This document shows, piece after piece, positions 7,347 through 14,660 of a DNA stretch of 17,863 nt. Position 1 is the stretch's first letter. Every line of letters starts with the position of its first letter. The position numbers were made by a program, and so were the translations under genes. Below the pieces are notes generated by a model. It was not told the DNA's origin and searched no databases. It was given only the letters and a program-made list of their open reading frames with translations. The stretch is from assembly GCA_036271855.1 (NCBI GenBank), contig DATAZV010000103.1, forward strand, positions 1-17,863, in the 5' to 3' direction. Source of the stretch: JAQGMJ01 sp036271855. Lineage in GTDB: Bacteria > Pseudomonadota > Gammaproteobacteria > Burkholderiales > JAEUOS01.

Positions 7347-8135
7347 ATGCGCATCGCACTCGGCCTCGAATACGACGGTAGCGGCTTTCTCGGCTGGCAG
7401 ACCCAGCCGGGTGGGGGCACCGTCCAGGACGCGCTGGAAGCGGCGCTGGCGCAGATCGCCGGCCACCCGGTGCGCGCGCAATGCGCCGGGCGCACCGACA
7501 CCGGGGTGCATGCGCTGGCGCAGGTGGCCCATTTCGACACCGAAGCCGAACGTCCCGACAGCGCATGGGTCAAGGGAGTGAATACTCACCTTCCGCGCAC
7601 GGTCGCGATGCGCTGGGCGGCCCGGGTGCCGCAAGACTTTCACGCGCGCTTTTCCGCTACTGAGCGGCGCTATGAATACGTGCTGCTTAACCGGCCGACA
7701 CGACCGGCGATCTGGGACGGCCGGGCAGGGTGGTTCCACCTGCCGCTGGACGAGGCGCGCATGCGCGAGGCGGCGGCGCTGCTGGTCGGGGAGCACGATT
7801 TTTCCGCCTTTCGCTCCGCCGAGTGCCAAGCCGCCTCGCCGGTGCGCACACTGCGCCGGCTGGAAGTCCGCCGCGACGGTGAAGTGCTGCGCTTTTCGCT
7901 TGAAGCCAATGCGTTTTTGCACCACATGGTGCGTAATATCGTCGGCGCCCTGGTCTATGTCGGCAAGGGCAAATATCCGCCGGACTGGCTGGCAGAGGTG
8001 CTGGCCGGGCACGACCGTGCCAAGGCGGCACCCACCTTCGGGCCGCAGGGCCTGTACCTGGCGGGAATCGCTTACGATGCGCGCTGGAACCTGCCGGGGT
8101 TTGCTACCGGCGCCGTTTTTGCTCCCATGGAATAG
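7347..8135 (+). CDS. truA: tRNA pseudouridine(38-40) synthase
   Basis: TruA isomerises uridines 38, 39 and 40 in the anticodon stem-loop of many tRNAs. The protein has 262 residues, close to the usual 260-270. It opens with the family strand MRIALGLEYDGSGFLGWQ and carries the catalytic aspartate Asp51 in AGRTDTGVHALAQV. The C-terminal half has FLHHMVRNIVGALVYVGKG, also characteristic. The ATG at 7347 is chosen because conserved sequence begins there; an earlier TTG at 7290 would place the fimV terminator inside the gene. No Shine-Dalgarno sequence is visible in the 17 bases between terminator and start (CCGCGTACTCTTCATCA). It therefore needs a very short or absent leader, or readthrough from fimV. 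trpF follows after only 2 bases, so truA heads the trp block here. Confidence 0.96.
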   Translation: MRIALGLEYDGSGFLGWQTQPGGGTVQDALEAALAQIAGHPVRAQCAGRTDTGVHALAQVAHFDTEAERPDSAWVKGVNTHLPRTVAMRWAARVPQDFHARFSATERRYEYVLLNRPTRPAIWDGRAGWFHLPLDEARMREAAALLVGEHDFSAFRSAECQAASPVRTLRRLEVRRDGEVLRFSLEANAFLHHMVRNIVGALVYVGKGKYPPDWLAEVLAGHDRAKAAPTFGPQGLYLAGIAYDARWNLPGFATGAVFAPME

Positions 8136-8137
8136 CC

Positions 8138-8794
8138 GTGACCAGTTCATTGTCCCGAACCCGTATCAAGATCTGCGGCATCACCCGCGAACAAGACCTG
8201 GAAGCCGCCGTCGAAGCCGGCGCGGACGCCATCGGCTTCGTTTTCTACCCGCCTTCCAAGCGCTGCATCACCCCCGAGCGCGCGCGGGTCCTGGCCGACC
8301 TGCTGCCGCCCTTTGTCACCGCCACCGGCCTGTTCGTCAACGAGTCCTACGACACGGTGCGCCGCCATGCCGACGTCGCGCGCCTGCAACTGCTGCAGTT
8401 CCATGGCGAGGAATCGCCGTCGTTCTGCGAGCTTTTCACCCTGCCGTACATGAAAGCCGCGCGAATCGCGCCGGACCTCGATTTGTTAGAATACGCGGCT
8501 AAATTCAGCTCCGCCCGCAGTCTGCTGCTCGATGCGTTTACCGAGGGCTACGGCGGCGGTGGCGAGGTGTTCGATTGGTCTCTCATTCCAAGAGAAATCG
8601 CGGCTCGGGCCGTTTTGTCTGGTGGGTTGCATGCCGCAAACGTCGGTGCAGGCATCAAGGCCTTGCGCCCCTTGGGCGTTGACGTCTCCAGCGGCGTAGA
8701 GCAGGGCCGTGGCATCAAGGATGCCGCCCTGATCCGCCAATTCGTCGCTGCTGTAAAGGCAGCCGATGCAGACCTGCAAGGAACCGAGTCATGA
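8138..8794 (+). CDS. trpF: Phosphoribosylanthranilate isomerase
   Basis: TrpF rearranges phosphoribosylanthranilate to the carboxyphenylamino-deoxyribulose phosphate in tryptophan synthesis; it is a cytoplasmic TIM barrel. The 218-residue length is normal for a free-standing TrpF (not fused to TrpC). The catalytic base Cys13 sits in IKICGIT and the acid Asp132 in LLLDAFTEGYGGGG. The phosphate-binding ends LSGGLHAANVG and GVDVSSGVE are intact. The start is GTG at 8138, two bases after the truA stop; conserved sequence begins at residue 9. The stop overlaps the trpB start (ATGA), which indicates coupled translation. TrpC, trpD and trpE are not in the window, matching the split trp organisation of Betaproteobacteria. 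Confidence 0.96.
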   Translation: MTSSLSRTRIKICGITREQDLEAAVEAGADAIGFVFYPPSKRCITPERARVLADLLPPFVTATGLFVNESYDTVRRHADVARLQLLQFHGEESPSFCELFTLPYMKAARIAPDLDLLEYAAKFSSARSLLLDAFTEGYGGGGEVFDWSLIPREIAARAVLSGGLHAANVGAGIKALRPLGVDVSSGVEQGRGIKDAALIRQFVAAVKAADADLQGTES

Positions 8795-10008
8795 AACCGA
8801 ACGATCTACCCAACCCGTACAACCTGCCGGATGCCAAGGGCCACTTCGGCCCCTACGGCGGCATTTTCGTCTCCGAAACCCTGATGCATGCGCTTGAAGA
8901 ACTCAAGCAGATGTACGAGAAGTACCGGCAAGACCCGGAGTTCATCGCCGAATTCCAGCGCGAGCTCAAGCACTACGTCGGCCGCCCCAGCCCGATCTAT
9001 CACGCCAAACGCCTCTCGGACGAACTCGGCGGCGCGCAGATCTACCTCAAGCGCGAAGACCTGAACCACACCGGCGCGCACAAGGTGAACAACACCATGG
9101 GCCAGGCGCTGCTGGCGCGGCGCATGGGCAAGCCGCGGGTGATCGCCGAGACCGGGGCGGGGCAGCACGGGGTTGCAACAGCCACCATGGCGGCGCGCTT
9201 CGGCCTCGAATGCGTGGTCTACATGGGCAGCGAAGACATCAAGCGCCAGAGCGCCAACGTCTATCGCATGAAGCTGCTCGGCGCTACCGTGGTACCGGTG
9301 GAAAGCGGCTCGAAGACGCTGAAGGATGCGCTCAACGAAGCGATGCGCGACTGGGTCACCAACGTCGAGAACACGTTTTACATCATCGGCACGGTGGCCG
9401 GCCCGCATCCTTACCCGATGATGGTGCGCGATTTTAATTCGGTGGTCGGCAAGGAATGCCTGTGGCAAATGCCCGAGCACATCGGCCGCCAGCCGGACGC
9501 GGTGCTCGCCTGTGTCGGCGGCGGTTCCAACGCGATGGGAATTTTCTACGACTACATTCCGCATGCGGATGTGCGGCTGATCGGCGTCGAAGCGGCCGGC
9601 TCCGGCATCGCCTCCGGCAAGCATGCCGCCACGCTCACCGCCGGCACCCCCGGCGTGCTGCACGGCAATCGCACCTACCTGCTGCAGGATGCGAACGGCC
9701 AGATCACCGAGACCCATTCGATTTCGGCGGGGCTGGACTACCCCGGCGTCGGCCCCGAGCACGCCTGGCTCAAAGACAGCGGGCGCGCCGAGTATGTGGC
9801 GATCACCGACGACGAAGCCCTCGATGCTTTTCACAAGCTGTGCCGCATCGAAGGCATCATCCCGGCACTGGAGTCGAGCCACGCGGTGGCGCAGGCGATG
9901 AAAATCGCACCGACCATGCCGAAGGATAAAGTACTGCTGGTCAATCTCTCCGGACGCGGCGACAAGGACATGCATACCGTCGCCGAAAAATCCGGCCTGA
10001 AACTTTAA
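8791..10008 (+). CDS. trpB: Tryptophan synthase beta chain
   Basis: TrpB is the pyridoxal-phosphate subunit that condenses indole with serine to give tryptophan, using indole channelled from TrpA. The 405 residues match the usual 390-405. The PLP lysine is Lys98 in HTGAHKVNN, the catalytic glutamate Glu120 in AETGAGQHG, the PLP phosphate loop GGGSN is at 243-247, and Ser387 in NLSGRGDKD contacts the pyridine nitrogen. It is a TrpB1-type chain, the form that pairs with TrpA. The start overlaps the trpF stop by 4 bases and has AAGGA at 8778-8782, 8 bases upstream. trpA follows 15 bases later. Everything looks complete. Confidence 0.98.
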   Translation: MKPNDLPNPYNLPDAKGHFGPYGGIFVSETLMHALEELKQMYEKYRQDPEFIAEFQRELKHYVGRPSPIYHAKRLSDELGGAQIYLKREDLNHTGAHKVNNTMGQALLARRMGKPRVIAETGAGQHGVATATMAARFGLECVVYMGSEDIKRQSANVYRMKLLGATVVPVESGSKTLKDALNEAMRDWVTNVENTFYIIGTVAGPHPYPMMVRDFNSVVGKECLWQMPEHIGRQPDAVLACVGGGSNAMGIFYDYIPHADVRLIGVEAAGSGIASGKHAATLTAGTPGVLHGNRTYLLQDANGQITETHSISAGLDYPGVGPEHAWLKDSGRAEYVAITDDEALDAFHKLCRIEGIIPALESSHAVAQAMKIAPTMPKDKVLLVNLSGRGDKDMHTVAEKSGLKL

Positions 10009-10023
10009 GAGAGACCCAAGCAC

Positions 10024-10830
10024 ATGTCACGTATCGCCAAGGTCCTGTCTCGCCTTAAAGAGCAAAAACGCAAGGCGCTGATTCCCTACATCTGCGCGGG
10101 CGATCCATACCCCGCCATCACCCTGCCGCTGATGCACGGGCTCACCGCCTCCGGCGCCGACATCATCGAACTCGGGGTTCCCTTCTCCGACCCGATGGCC
10201 GACGGCCCGGTGATCCAGCGTGCCTCCGAGCGCGCGCTGAAGCACAACGTGAGCCTCAAGGACGTGATCGCCATGGTGGCGGAATTCCGCAAGACCAATG
10301 CGGACACGCCGGTGGTCCTGATGGGTTACGCCAACCCGATCGAGCAGATGGGCATGCACGAATTCGCCGAGGCCGCCAAGGCTGCCGGTGTCGACGGCGT
10401 TCTGGTGGTCGACTATCCGCCGGAAGAATGCGAAGACTTCGCCGCCGACGTCAAGGCGCACGGCCTCGACCCGATTTTCCTGCTCGCGCCCACTTCCACC
10501 GAAGAGCGCATCGCGGCAGTCGGCAAGGTCGCCTCCGGCTACCTCTACTACGTCTCGCTCAAGGGCGTCACCGGCTCGGCCACGCTGGACACCGCCGAAG
10601 TCGGCAGGCGCATCCCGCTGATCAAGAAGTACGCCGACATTCCGGTGGGCGTGGGCTTCGGCATTCGCGACGCCGCCACCGCGCGCGCGGTGGCGCAGGT
10701 GGCCGATGCGGTGGTGATCGGCAGCCGCATCATCCAGGAGATCGAAAACTCCAAGCCCGGCCAGGAAGTGGATAATGTGAAGGCGTTCATGGCCGGCATC
10801 CGCAATGCCATCGACACCCTGTCCGCATAA
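10024..10830 (+). CDS. trpA: Tryptophan synthase alpha chain
   Basis: TrpA splits indole-3-glycerol phosphate to indole and glyceraldehyde-3-phosphate and passes indole to TrpB. The 268-residue length is identical to the classic enterobacterial chain, and the catalytic pair falls at the classic numbers: Glu49 in IIELGVPFSDP and Asp60 in ADGPVIQ. The phosphate-binding loop GVGFGIRD and the flexible loop region YVSLKGVTGS are present. A purine stretch (AAGAGAGACC) precedes the ATG. The gene is followed 36 bases later by accD. No methyltransferase or other insert separates trpB and trpA. Confidence 0.98.
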   Translation: MSRIAKVLSRLKEQKRKALIPYICAGDPYPAITLPLMHGLTASGADIIELGVPFSDPMADGPVIQRASERALKHNVSLKDVIAMVAEFRKTNADTPVVLMGYANPIEQMGMHEFAEAAKAAGVDGVLVVDYPPEECEDFAADVKAHGLDPIFLLAPTSTEERIAAVGKVASGYLYYVSLKGVTGSATLDTAEVGRRIPLIKKYADIPVGVGFGIRDAATARAVAQVADAVVIGSRIIQEIENSKPGQEVDNVKAFMAGIRNAIDTLSA

Positions 10831-10866
10831 GCACTCTAGCAACACCAATCGCAGGAGAGACACACG

Positions 10867-11742
10867 ATGAGCTGGCTCGACAAATTGCTGCCGCCGAAAA
10901 TCCAGCGTGAAGGCGCGCGCAGCAAAAGCATGCCCGAGGGCCTGTGGGTCAAATGTCCCGCCTGCGACGCGGCGCTGTTTTCCACCGACCTGTCGACCAA
11001 CGCGCAGGTCTGCCCGAAGTGCAATCACCATCTGCGCATCAATGCGCGCGAGCGCCTCGAACTGCTGCTGGACCCCGAAGGCCGCTTCGAGATCGGCGGC
11101 GACGTCACCCCGGTCGACAGCCTGAAGTTCAAGGACAGCAAAAAATATCCCGACCGCCTGAAAGAAGCCGTCGCTTCCACCGGCGAGACCGATGCCCTGG
11201 TGGTGATGCAGGGCGCGATGAACACCCTGCCGGTGGTGGCGGCGGCCTTTGAATTCGACTTCATGGGCGGCTCGATGGGCTCGGTGGTGGGCGAGCGCTT
11301 CGCCCGCGGCGTCACCGCCGCCTTCGAGCAAAAGCTGCCCTTCATCTCGATCACGGCCAGCGGTGGCGCGCGCATGCAGGAAGGCCTGCTGTCGTTGATG
11401 CAAATGGCCAAGACCACCGCCGCGCTGCAGCGCCTGGCGGAAAGAAAGCTGCCCTACATCTCGGTGCTCACCGACCCCACCATGGGCGGCGTCTCCGCCA
11501 GCTTCGCCTTCATGGGCGACGTGGTGATCGCCGAGCCGGGCGCGCTGATCGGCTTTGCCGGCCCGCGGGTGATCGAGCAGACGGTGCGCGAAAAACTGCC
11601 GGAAGGTTTCCAGCGCGCCGAGTTCCTGATGGAAAAAGGCGCCATCGACATGATCGTCGACCGCCGCGAAATGAAAGCCAGGATCACCCGCCTGCTGGCC
11701 CTGATGCAGGCCCTGCCGGCCGACGCCTTCCAGACCGCATAA
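10867..11742 (+). CDS. accD: Acetyl-CoA carboxylase carboxyltransferase subunit beta
   Basis: AccD with AccA forms the carboxyltransferase that moves CO2 from biotin carrier protein to acetyl-CoA, making malonyl-CoA, the first committed step of fatty acid synthesis. The 291 residues match the family. The N-terminal four-cysteine zinc ribbon is intact (Cys30, Cys33, Cys49, Cys52 in CPAC and CPKC). The crotonase-fold core shows the oxyanion-hole glycines in ITASGGARMQEG and MGGVSASFA. The ribosome site is strong (AGGAGAGA at 10853-10860, ending 6 bases before ATG), stronger than those of its neighbours. It may share the trp transcript. The trpA-accD-folC order is conserved in Betaproteobacteria. 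Confidence 0.98.
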   Translation: MSWLDKLLPPKIQREGARSKSMPEGLWVKCPACDAALFSTDLSTNAQVCPKCNHHLRINARERLELLLDPEGRFEIGGDVTPVDSLKFKDSKKYPDRLKEAVASTGETDALVVMQGAMNTLPVVAAAFEFDFMGGSMGSVVGERFARGVTAAFEQKLPFISITASGGARMQEGLLSLMQMAKTTAALQRLAERKLPYISVLTDPTMGGVSASFAFMGDVVIAEPGALIGFAGPRVIEQTVREKLPEGFQRAEFLMEKGAIDMIVDRREMKARITRLLALMQALPADAFQTA

Positions 11743-11756
11743 TTTATTCCTCACAC

Positions 11757-11788
11757 CGGCCGGGGCGTTCCCGGCCGCGTCCTGTTTT
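11757..11788 (+). terminator. GC-rich hairpin between accD and folC, weak terminator candidate
   Basis: CGGCCGGG (11757-11764) pairs perfectly with CCCGGCCG (11770-11777) across GCGTT. It is followed by CGTCCTG and then TTTT (11785-11788). The T-run is short and 7 bases away from the stem, so termination would be partial at best. It ends just before the folC TTG start and could also affect folC translation. Confidence 0.4.
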
Positions 11789-11794
11789 CGAGCC

Positions 11795-13135
11795 TTGCCT
11801 TTGAACCCCACCGCCGACGCCCCGCTGGCCGACTGGCTCGAGTACATCGAGCGCCTGCATCCGCAAAACATTTCGATGGGACTTACGCGCGTCGGCGTGG
11901 TCAGGGACCGCCTCGGCATCCAGTTCGATTGCCCGGTGATCACCGTGGCCGGCACCAACGGCAAGGGCTCGACCTGCGCCATGCTCGAAGCCATCCTGCG
12001 CGCCGCCGCCTACCGCACCGGCATGTACACCTCGCCGCATCTGCTGAAGTTCAACGAGCGCGCGCGCATCGACGGCCGCGATGTTGAAGACGCGCCGCTG
12101 GCCGCCGCCTTTGCGCGCGTCGAAGCCGCCCGGGTTGACGAAAAATCCGGTGAGGGTGCGGCCATCGAGCTGACCTACTTCGAATTCTCCACCCTCGCGG
12201 TGATGCTGCTGTTCATGGAAGCCGGCCTGGACTGCGTGATCCTCGAAGTCGGCCTCGGCGGCCGCCTGGACGCGGTCAACCTGTTCGACACCGATTGCGC
12301 CATCCTCACCAGCGTCGACCTCGATCACCAGGCTTATCTGGGCGACACCCGCGAGCAGATCGGCTGGGAAAAGGCGCACGTCTTCCGCAAGGATAGGCCG
12401 GCGATCTGCGCCGACCCGCAGCCGCCGGCAACCGTGGCGCAGGTGGCGCAGGAAATCGGCGCGCAACTGCTGTTGCTGGGCCGCGACTTCGGCTATGCCG
12501 GCGACCAGCAGCAATGGAAATTCTGGTTCATGCCCGAGGCGCAAAAAGGCCAGCGCGACCCCGTCACGCGCAACGGCCTGTCCTACCCCGCTTTGCGCGG
12601 CGCCAACCAGTTGCTCAACGCCTCCGCCGCCCTCACCGCGCTGGAATGCCTGCGTCCGCGCCTGCCGGTGGCGATGCAGGCGGTGCGCCAGGGCCTGATC
12701 GAAGTCGAGTGGCCGGGGCGCTTCCAGTTGCTGCCGGGTCGCCCGGTGGTGGTGCTCGACGTCGCCCACAACCCGCATGCCGCCGCCGTGCTGGCCGACA
12801 ATCTGGGCAACATCGGCTTCGCCCCCTATACCCACGCAGTGTTCGGCATGCTGGGCGACAAGGACATCGCCGGTGTGGTGCGCCTGCTTAAAGGGCGCAT
12901 CGACTACTGGCACCTGGCGAGCTTGGCCGGAAGCCGCGGCATCAGCGCGCAGCGCCTGGCCCAAGTGCTGGCCGAATGCGGCATCCGGGAAGGTGTTTTT
13001 CTCCACGACTCCCCGGCCGCCGCCTATGCCGCCGCACGTTCGCAGGCGGGGGAGAATGATAGAATCGTGGTGTTCGGCTCCTTCCTCACGGTCACTGATG
13101 TGATGCAGGTGCTGAACCCTCCGAAGATCCACTGA
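11795..13135 (+). CDS. folC: Bifunctional folylpolyglutamate / dihydrofolate synthase
   Basis: FolC adds glutamate to dihydropteroate and then further glutamates to folates, using ATP. The protein has 446 residues, slightly longer than the E. coli enzyme (422). The N-terminal family segment PLADWLEYIERLHPQNISMGL is present, then the P-loop GTNGKGS (53-59, Lys57) and the TSPHLLKFNERARI loop. The Mur-ligase-type ATPase motif LEVGLGGRLDAVN and the C-terminal DVAHNPHAA complete it. No ATG or GTG lies in frame between the end of accD and the conserved N-terminus. The start must therefore be TTG at 11795 or the second TTG at 11801; the first ATG (about 11876) would remove conserved residues. Only a poor ribosome site is visible. 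A SPOR protein follows after 63 bases. Confidence 0.95.
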   Translation: MPLNPTADAPLADWLEYIERLHPQNISMGLTRVGVVRDRLGIQFDCPVITVAGTNGKGSTCAMLEAILRAAAYRTGMYTSPHLLKFNERARIDGRDVEDAPLAAAFARVEAARVDEKSGEGAAIELTYFEFSTLAVMLLFMEAGLDCVILEVGLGGRLDAVNLFDTDCAILTSVDLDHQAYLGDTREQIGWEKAHVFRKDRPAICADPQPPATVAQVAQEIGAQLLLLGRDFGYAGDQQQWKFWFMPEAQKGQRDPVTRNGLSYPALRGANQLLNASAALTALECLRPRLPVAMQAVRQGLIEVEWPGRFQLLPGRPVVVLDVAHNPHAAAVLADNLGNIGFAPYTHAVFGMLGDKDIAGVVRLLKGRIDYWHLASLAGSRGISAQRLAQVLAECGIREGVFLHDSPAAAYAAARSQAGENDRIVVFGSFLTVTDVMQVLNPPKIH

Positions 13136-13198
13136 GCCCGGCCCGCCAGGCAGTGCGGAACAGCGCCTGCCGATCCAACCCGCCACCTGCCTGCCCGA

Positions 13199-13981
13199 AT
13201 GGCCACCGAACTCCCGGAAGACTCCCAGCTGAAACGCCGCGCCCGGCGGCGCCTGATCGGGGCCATCGCCCTGGTGCTACTCGCCGTCATCGTGTTGCCG
13301 ATGATTTTCGACGCGGAGCAAAAGCCGCTGGACCAGGACGTGTCGATCCAGATCCCCAGCCAGGGCGACTATGTCGCCAAGGCGCCGCCGCCCGGTACCA
13401 TGCCGGCGCCCAGCGCCGACAAAAAAGTCGCCCCGGACGCCCCCAAAGACGCCGCACCGGCCGACGCCAAGGCGGCGCCCGTAGTTGGCCCGCCGGTCAC
13501 CCCGCCGGCCCCCGAGGTGAAGCCCGAAGCCAAGGCCGAGCCCGTCAAGCCCGCCGCCAAGGCAGAAACCCTGCCCGAACCCAAATCCGAACCCAAGGCC
13601 GATGCCAAAGCCGCCGCCAAGGCCGCGGCGGACAAGGCGGCCGAGGAAAAAAAGGTGCGCGCAGCCGAAGCCAAACGCGCGGCCGCCCTGTTGAATGGCG
13701 GGGGCAGCGCCCCCACCTCGGATAAGTCGGACAAGGTGGCTGTCGCCGACAGCGCGTTTGCGATCCAGATCGGCGCTTTTTCCAGCGAGGAAAAGGCCCA
13801 GGAAGTGCGCGACAAGCTGTCCGCCGCCGGCCTGAAATCGTATTCGGAAAAGGTCGCCACCAAGTCGGGCGACGTCACCCGGGTACGCGCAGGGCCGTTT
13901 GCCAGCAAGGATGCGGCGGAGTCGGCCAAGGCGAAAATCGCCGGCCTGGGCTTTGCCAGCGCCACTGTCGTGCACCGCTAG
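13199..13981 (+). CDS. Single-pass membrane protein with C-terminal SPOR domain (DedD-like)
   Basis: This 260-residue protein has a basic N-terminus (KRRARRR, residues 12-18), one membrane span (about 19-37) and a long Ala/Lys/Pro/Glu-rich linker (about 55-180). It ends in a SPOR domain (about 183-260, FAIQIGAFSSEEKAQEVRDK through RVRAGPF). SPOR domains bind glycan strands lacking stem peptides at the division site, so a role in septal peptidoglycan is likely; it should be anchored in the inner membrane with the domain in the periplasm. Position between folC and cvpA matches dedD of E. coli, which supports the assignment. I leave the symbol empty because similarity outside the SPOR domain is only in layout. 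The ATG at 13199 has no clear Shine-Dalgarno sequence. The linker is repetitive and may vary in length between strains. Confidence 0.9.
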   Translation: MATELPEDSQLKRRARRRLIGAIALVLLAVIVLPMIFDAEQKPLDQDVSIQIPSQGDYVAKAPPPGTMPAPSADKKVAPDAPKDAAPADAKAAPVVGPPVTPPAPEVKPEAKAEPVKPAAKAETLPEPKSEPKADAKAAAKAAADKAAEEKKVRAAEAKRAAALLNGGGSAPTSDKSDKVAVADSAFAIQIGAFSSEEKAQEVRDKLSAAGLKSYSEKVATKSGDVTRVRAGPFASKDAAESAKAKIAGLGFASATVVHR

Positions 13982-14018
13982 ACATGCGCCCGGTGCCTGA
14001 GCGCGCGGCAGCGGCGGC

Positions 14019-14507
14019 ATGACGCTGTTCGATTATGTGGTGCTGGCGATCTTGCTGGTGTCCATCGTGGTGTCGGTATTGCGCGGGCTGGTGCGGGAGA
14101 TTTTGTCCCTGATCGGCTGGATCGCGGCTTTCACCGTGGCCAGCCTGTTTGCCGGCGAGATGGCCAAGCTGCTGGCGCCCACGCTGGACCCGCATGGCTT
14201 GGGCCTGATCGCCGGGTTCCTGCTGTTGCTGGTGGGCATGGCTCTGGTCATGGCCATCATCAGCTGGGGCATCATGAAGGCGGTTGCGGCGGCCGGCATG
14301 ACTCTGGCGGACCGCGGATTGGGCGGCTTGTTCGGTTTGGGGCGCGGCCTGGTGATCGTGGTGGCGCTGGCGATGGTATGCGGCCTGACGCCGATTCCGA
14401 AACAGGCGTTCTGGAAGCAGGCGCTGTTGAGCCCGCTGGTTGAAACGTTGGTGGAAACAGTGAAGCCTTTTTTGCCCGCGGACATCGCGGGCAGGGTAAA
14501 ATTCTGA
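14019..14507 (+). CDS. cvpA: CvpA family inner-membrane protein
   Basis: CvpA is a small multispanning inner-membrane protein known in E. coli for colicin V production and envelope stress tolerance; its molecular activity is not settled. The protein has 162 residues and four hydrophobic segments (about 3-21, 28-46, 60-83 and 103-125). It carries the family motif DRGLGGLFGLGRG (98-110) and a typical opening (FDYVVLAILLVSIVVSVLRGLVREI). The start ATG at 14019 has no good ribosome site; the 37-base gap from the SPOR gene is GC-rich. It precedes purF, the usual arrangement in Beta- and Gammaproteobacteria. The end of the gene encodes a hairpin (see separate entry). Confidence 0.93.
   Translation: MTLFDYVVLAILLVSIVVSVLRGLVREILSLIGWIAAFTVASLFAGEMAKLLAPTLDPHGLGLIAGFLLLLVGMALVMAIISWGIMKAVAAAGMTLADRGLGGLFGLGRGLVIVVALAMVCGLTPIPKQAFWKQALLSPLVETLVETVKPFLPADIAGRVKF
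14473..14493 (+). other. Hairpin within the 3' end of cvpA
   Basis: TGCCCGCG (14473-14480) and CGCGGGCA (14486-14493) form a perfect 8-pair stem with a 5-base loop inside the last codons of cvpA. A TAAAAT hexamer (14497-14502) follows. With TTGCCC at 14472-14477 it could act as a poor promoter (19-base spacer) for purF. Both readings are tentative. Confidence 0.35.
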
Positions 14508-14508
14508 T

Positions 14509-14536
14509 GGTGCGGCGCGGCATGAGGCGGCGCACC
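14509..14536 (+). other. Hairpin directly after the cvpA stop
   Basis: GGTGCGGCGC (14509-14518) pairs with GCGGCGCACC (14527-14536), with a single G-G mismatch at the seventh pair and an 8-base loop. A five-T run occurs 12 bases later (14549-14553). That is too far away for a standard terminator. Confidence 0.4.
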
Positions 14537-14575
14537 GAATTGGTGATATTTTTACAGTTTTCCTTCGTGGAATCA

Positions 14576-14595
14576 CCCGGCGGTGCCGGGGTTTT
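14576..14595 (+). terminator. Short terminator-like hairpin in the purF leader
   Basis: CCCGGC (14576-14581) and GCCGGG (14585-14590) form a six-pair stem with loop GGT, followed by GTTTT. It is short, but GC-only with a small T-tract. The right arm (14585-14590) can alternatively pair with CCCGGC at 14608-14613, the left arm of the next hairpin. This suggests possible mutually exclusive folding. Confidence 0.4.
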
Positions 14596-14608
14596 CATGC
14601 GGATTTAC

Positions 14609-14638
14609 CCGGCAGCAGCAGGTTCGCGCTGTTGCCGG
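14609..14638 (+). promoter_or_regulatory. Strong hairpin just upstream of the purF ribosome site
   Basis: CCGGCAGCAGC (14609-14619) pairs with GCTGTTGCCGG (14628-14638) with one G-U pair and an 8-base loop, making an 11-pair stem. It ends 12 bases before the purF Shine-Dalgarno sequence (GGAGAG, 14651-14656). It could affect purF translation or act in an attenuation switch with the preceding hairpin. No purine riboswitch core was recognised. Confidence 0.45.
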
Positions 14639-14660
14639 CGGATGTAACCCGGAGAGCACC

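Noticed and set aside
8136..8137. A trp leader peptide or attenuator in front of trpF
   Set aside because: Only two bases separate truA and trpF, and no Trp-codon run with following hairpins was found at the end of truA.
10027..11994. A minus-strand open frame of 655 codons opposite trpA and accD
   Set aside because: It crosses two well-supported genes and the gap between them, is rich in His, Arg and Gly, and shows no recognisable motif. This is typical of shadow frames in GC-rich DNA.
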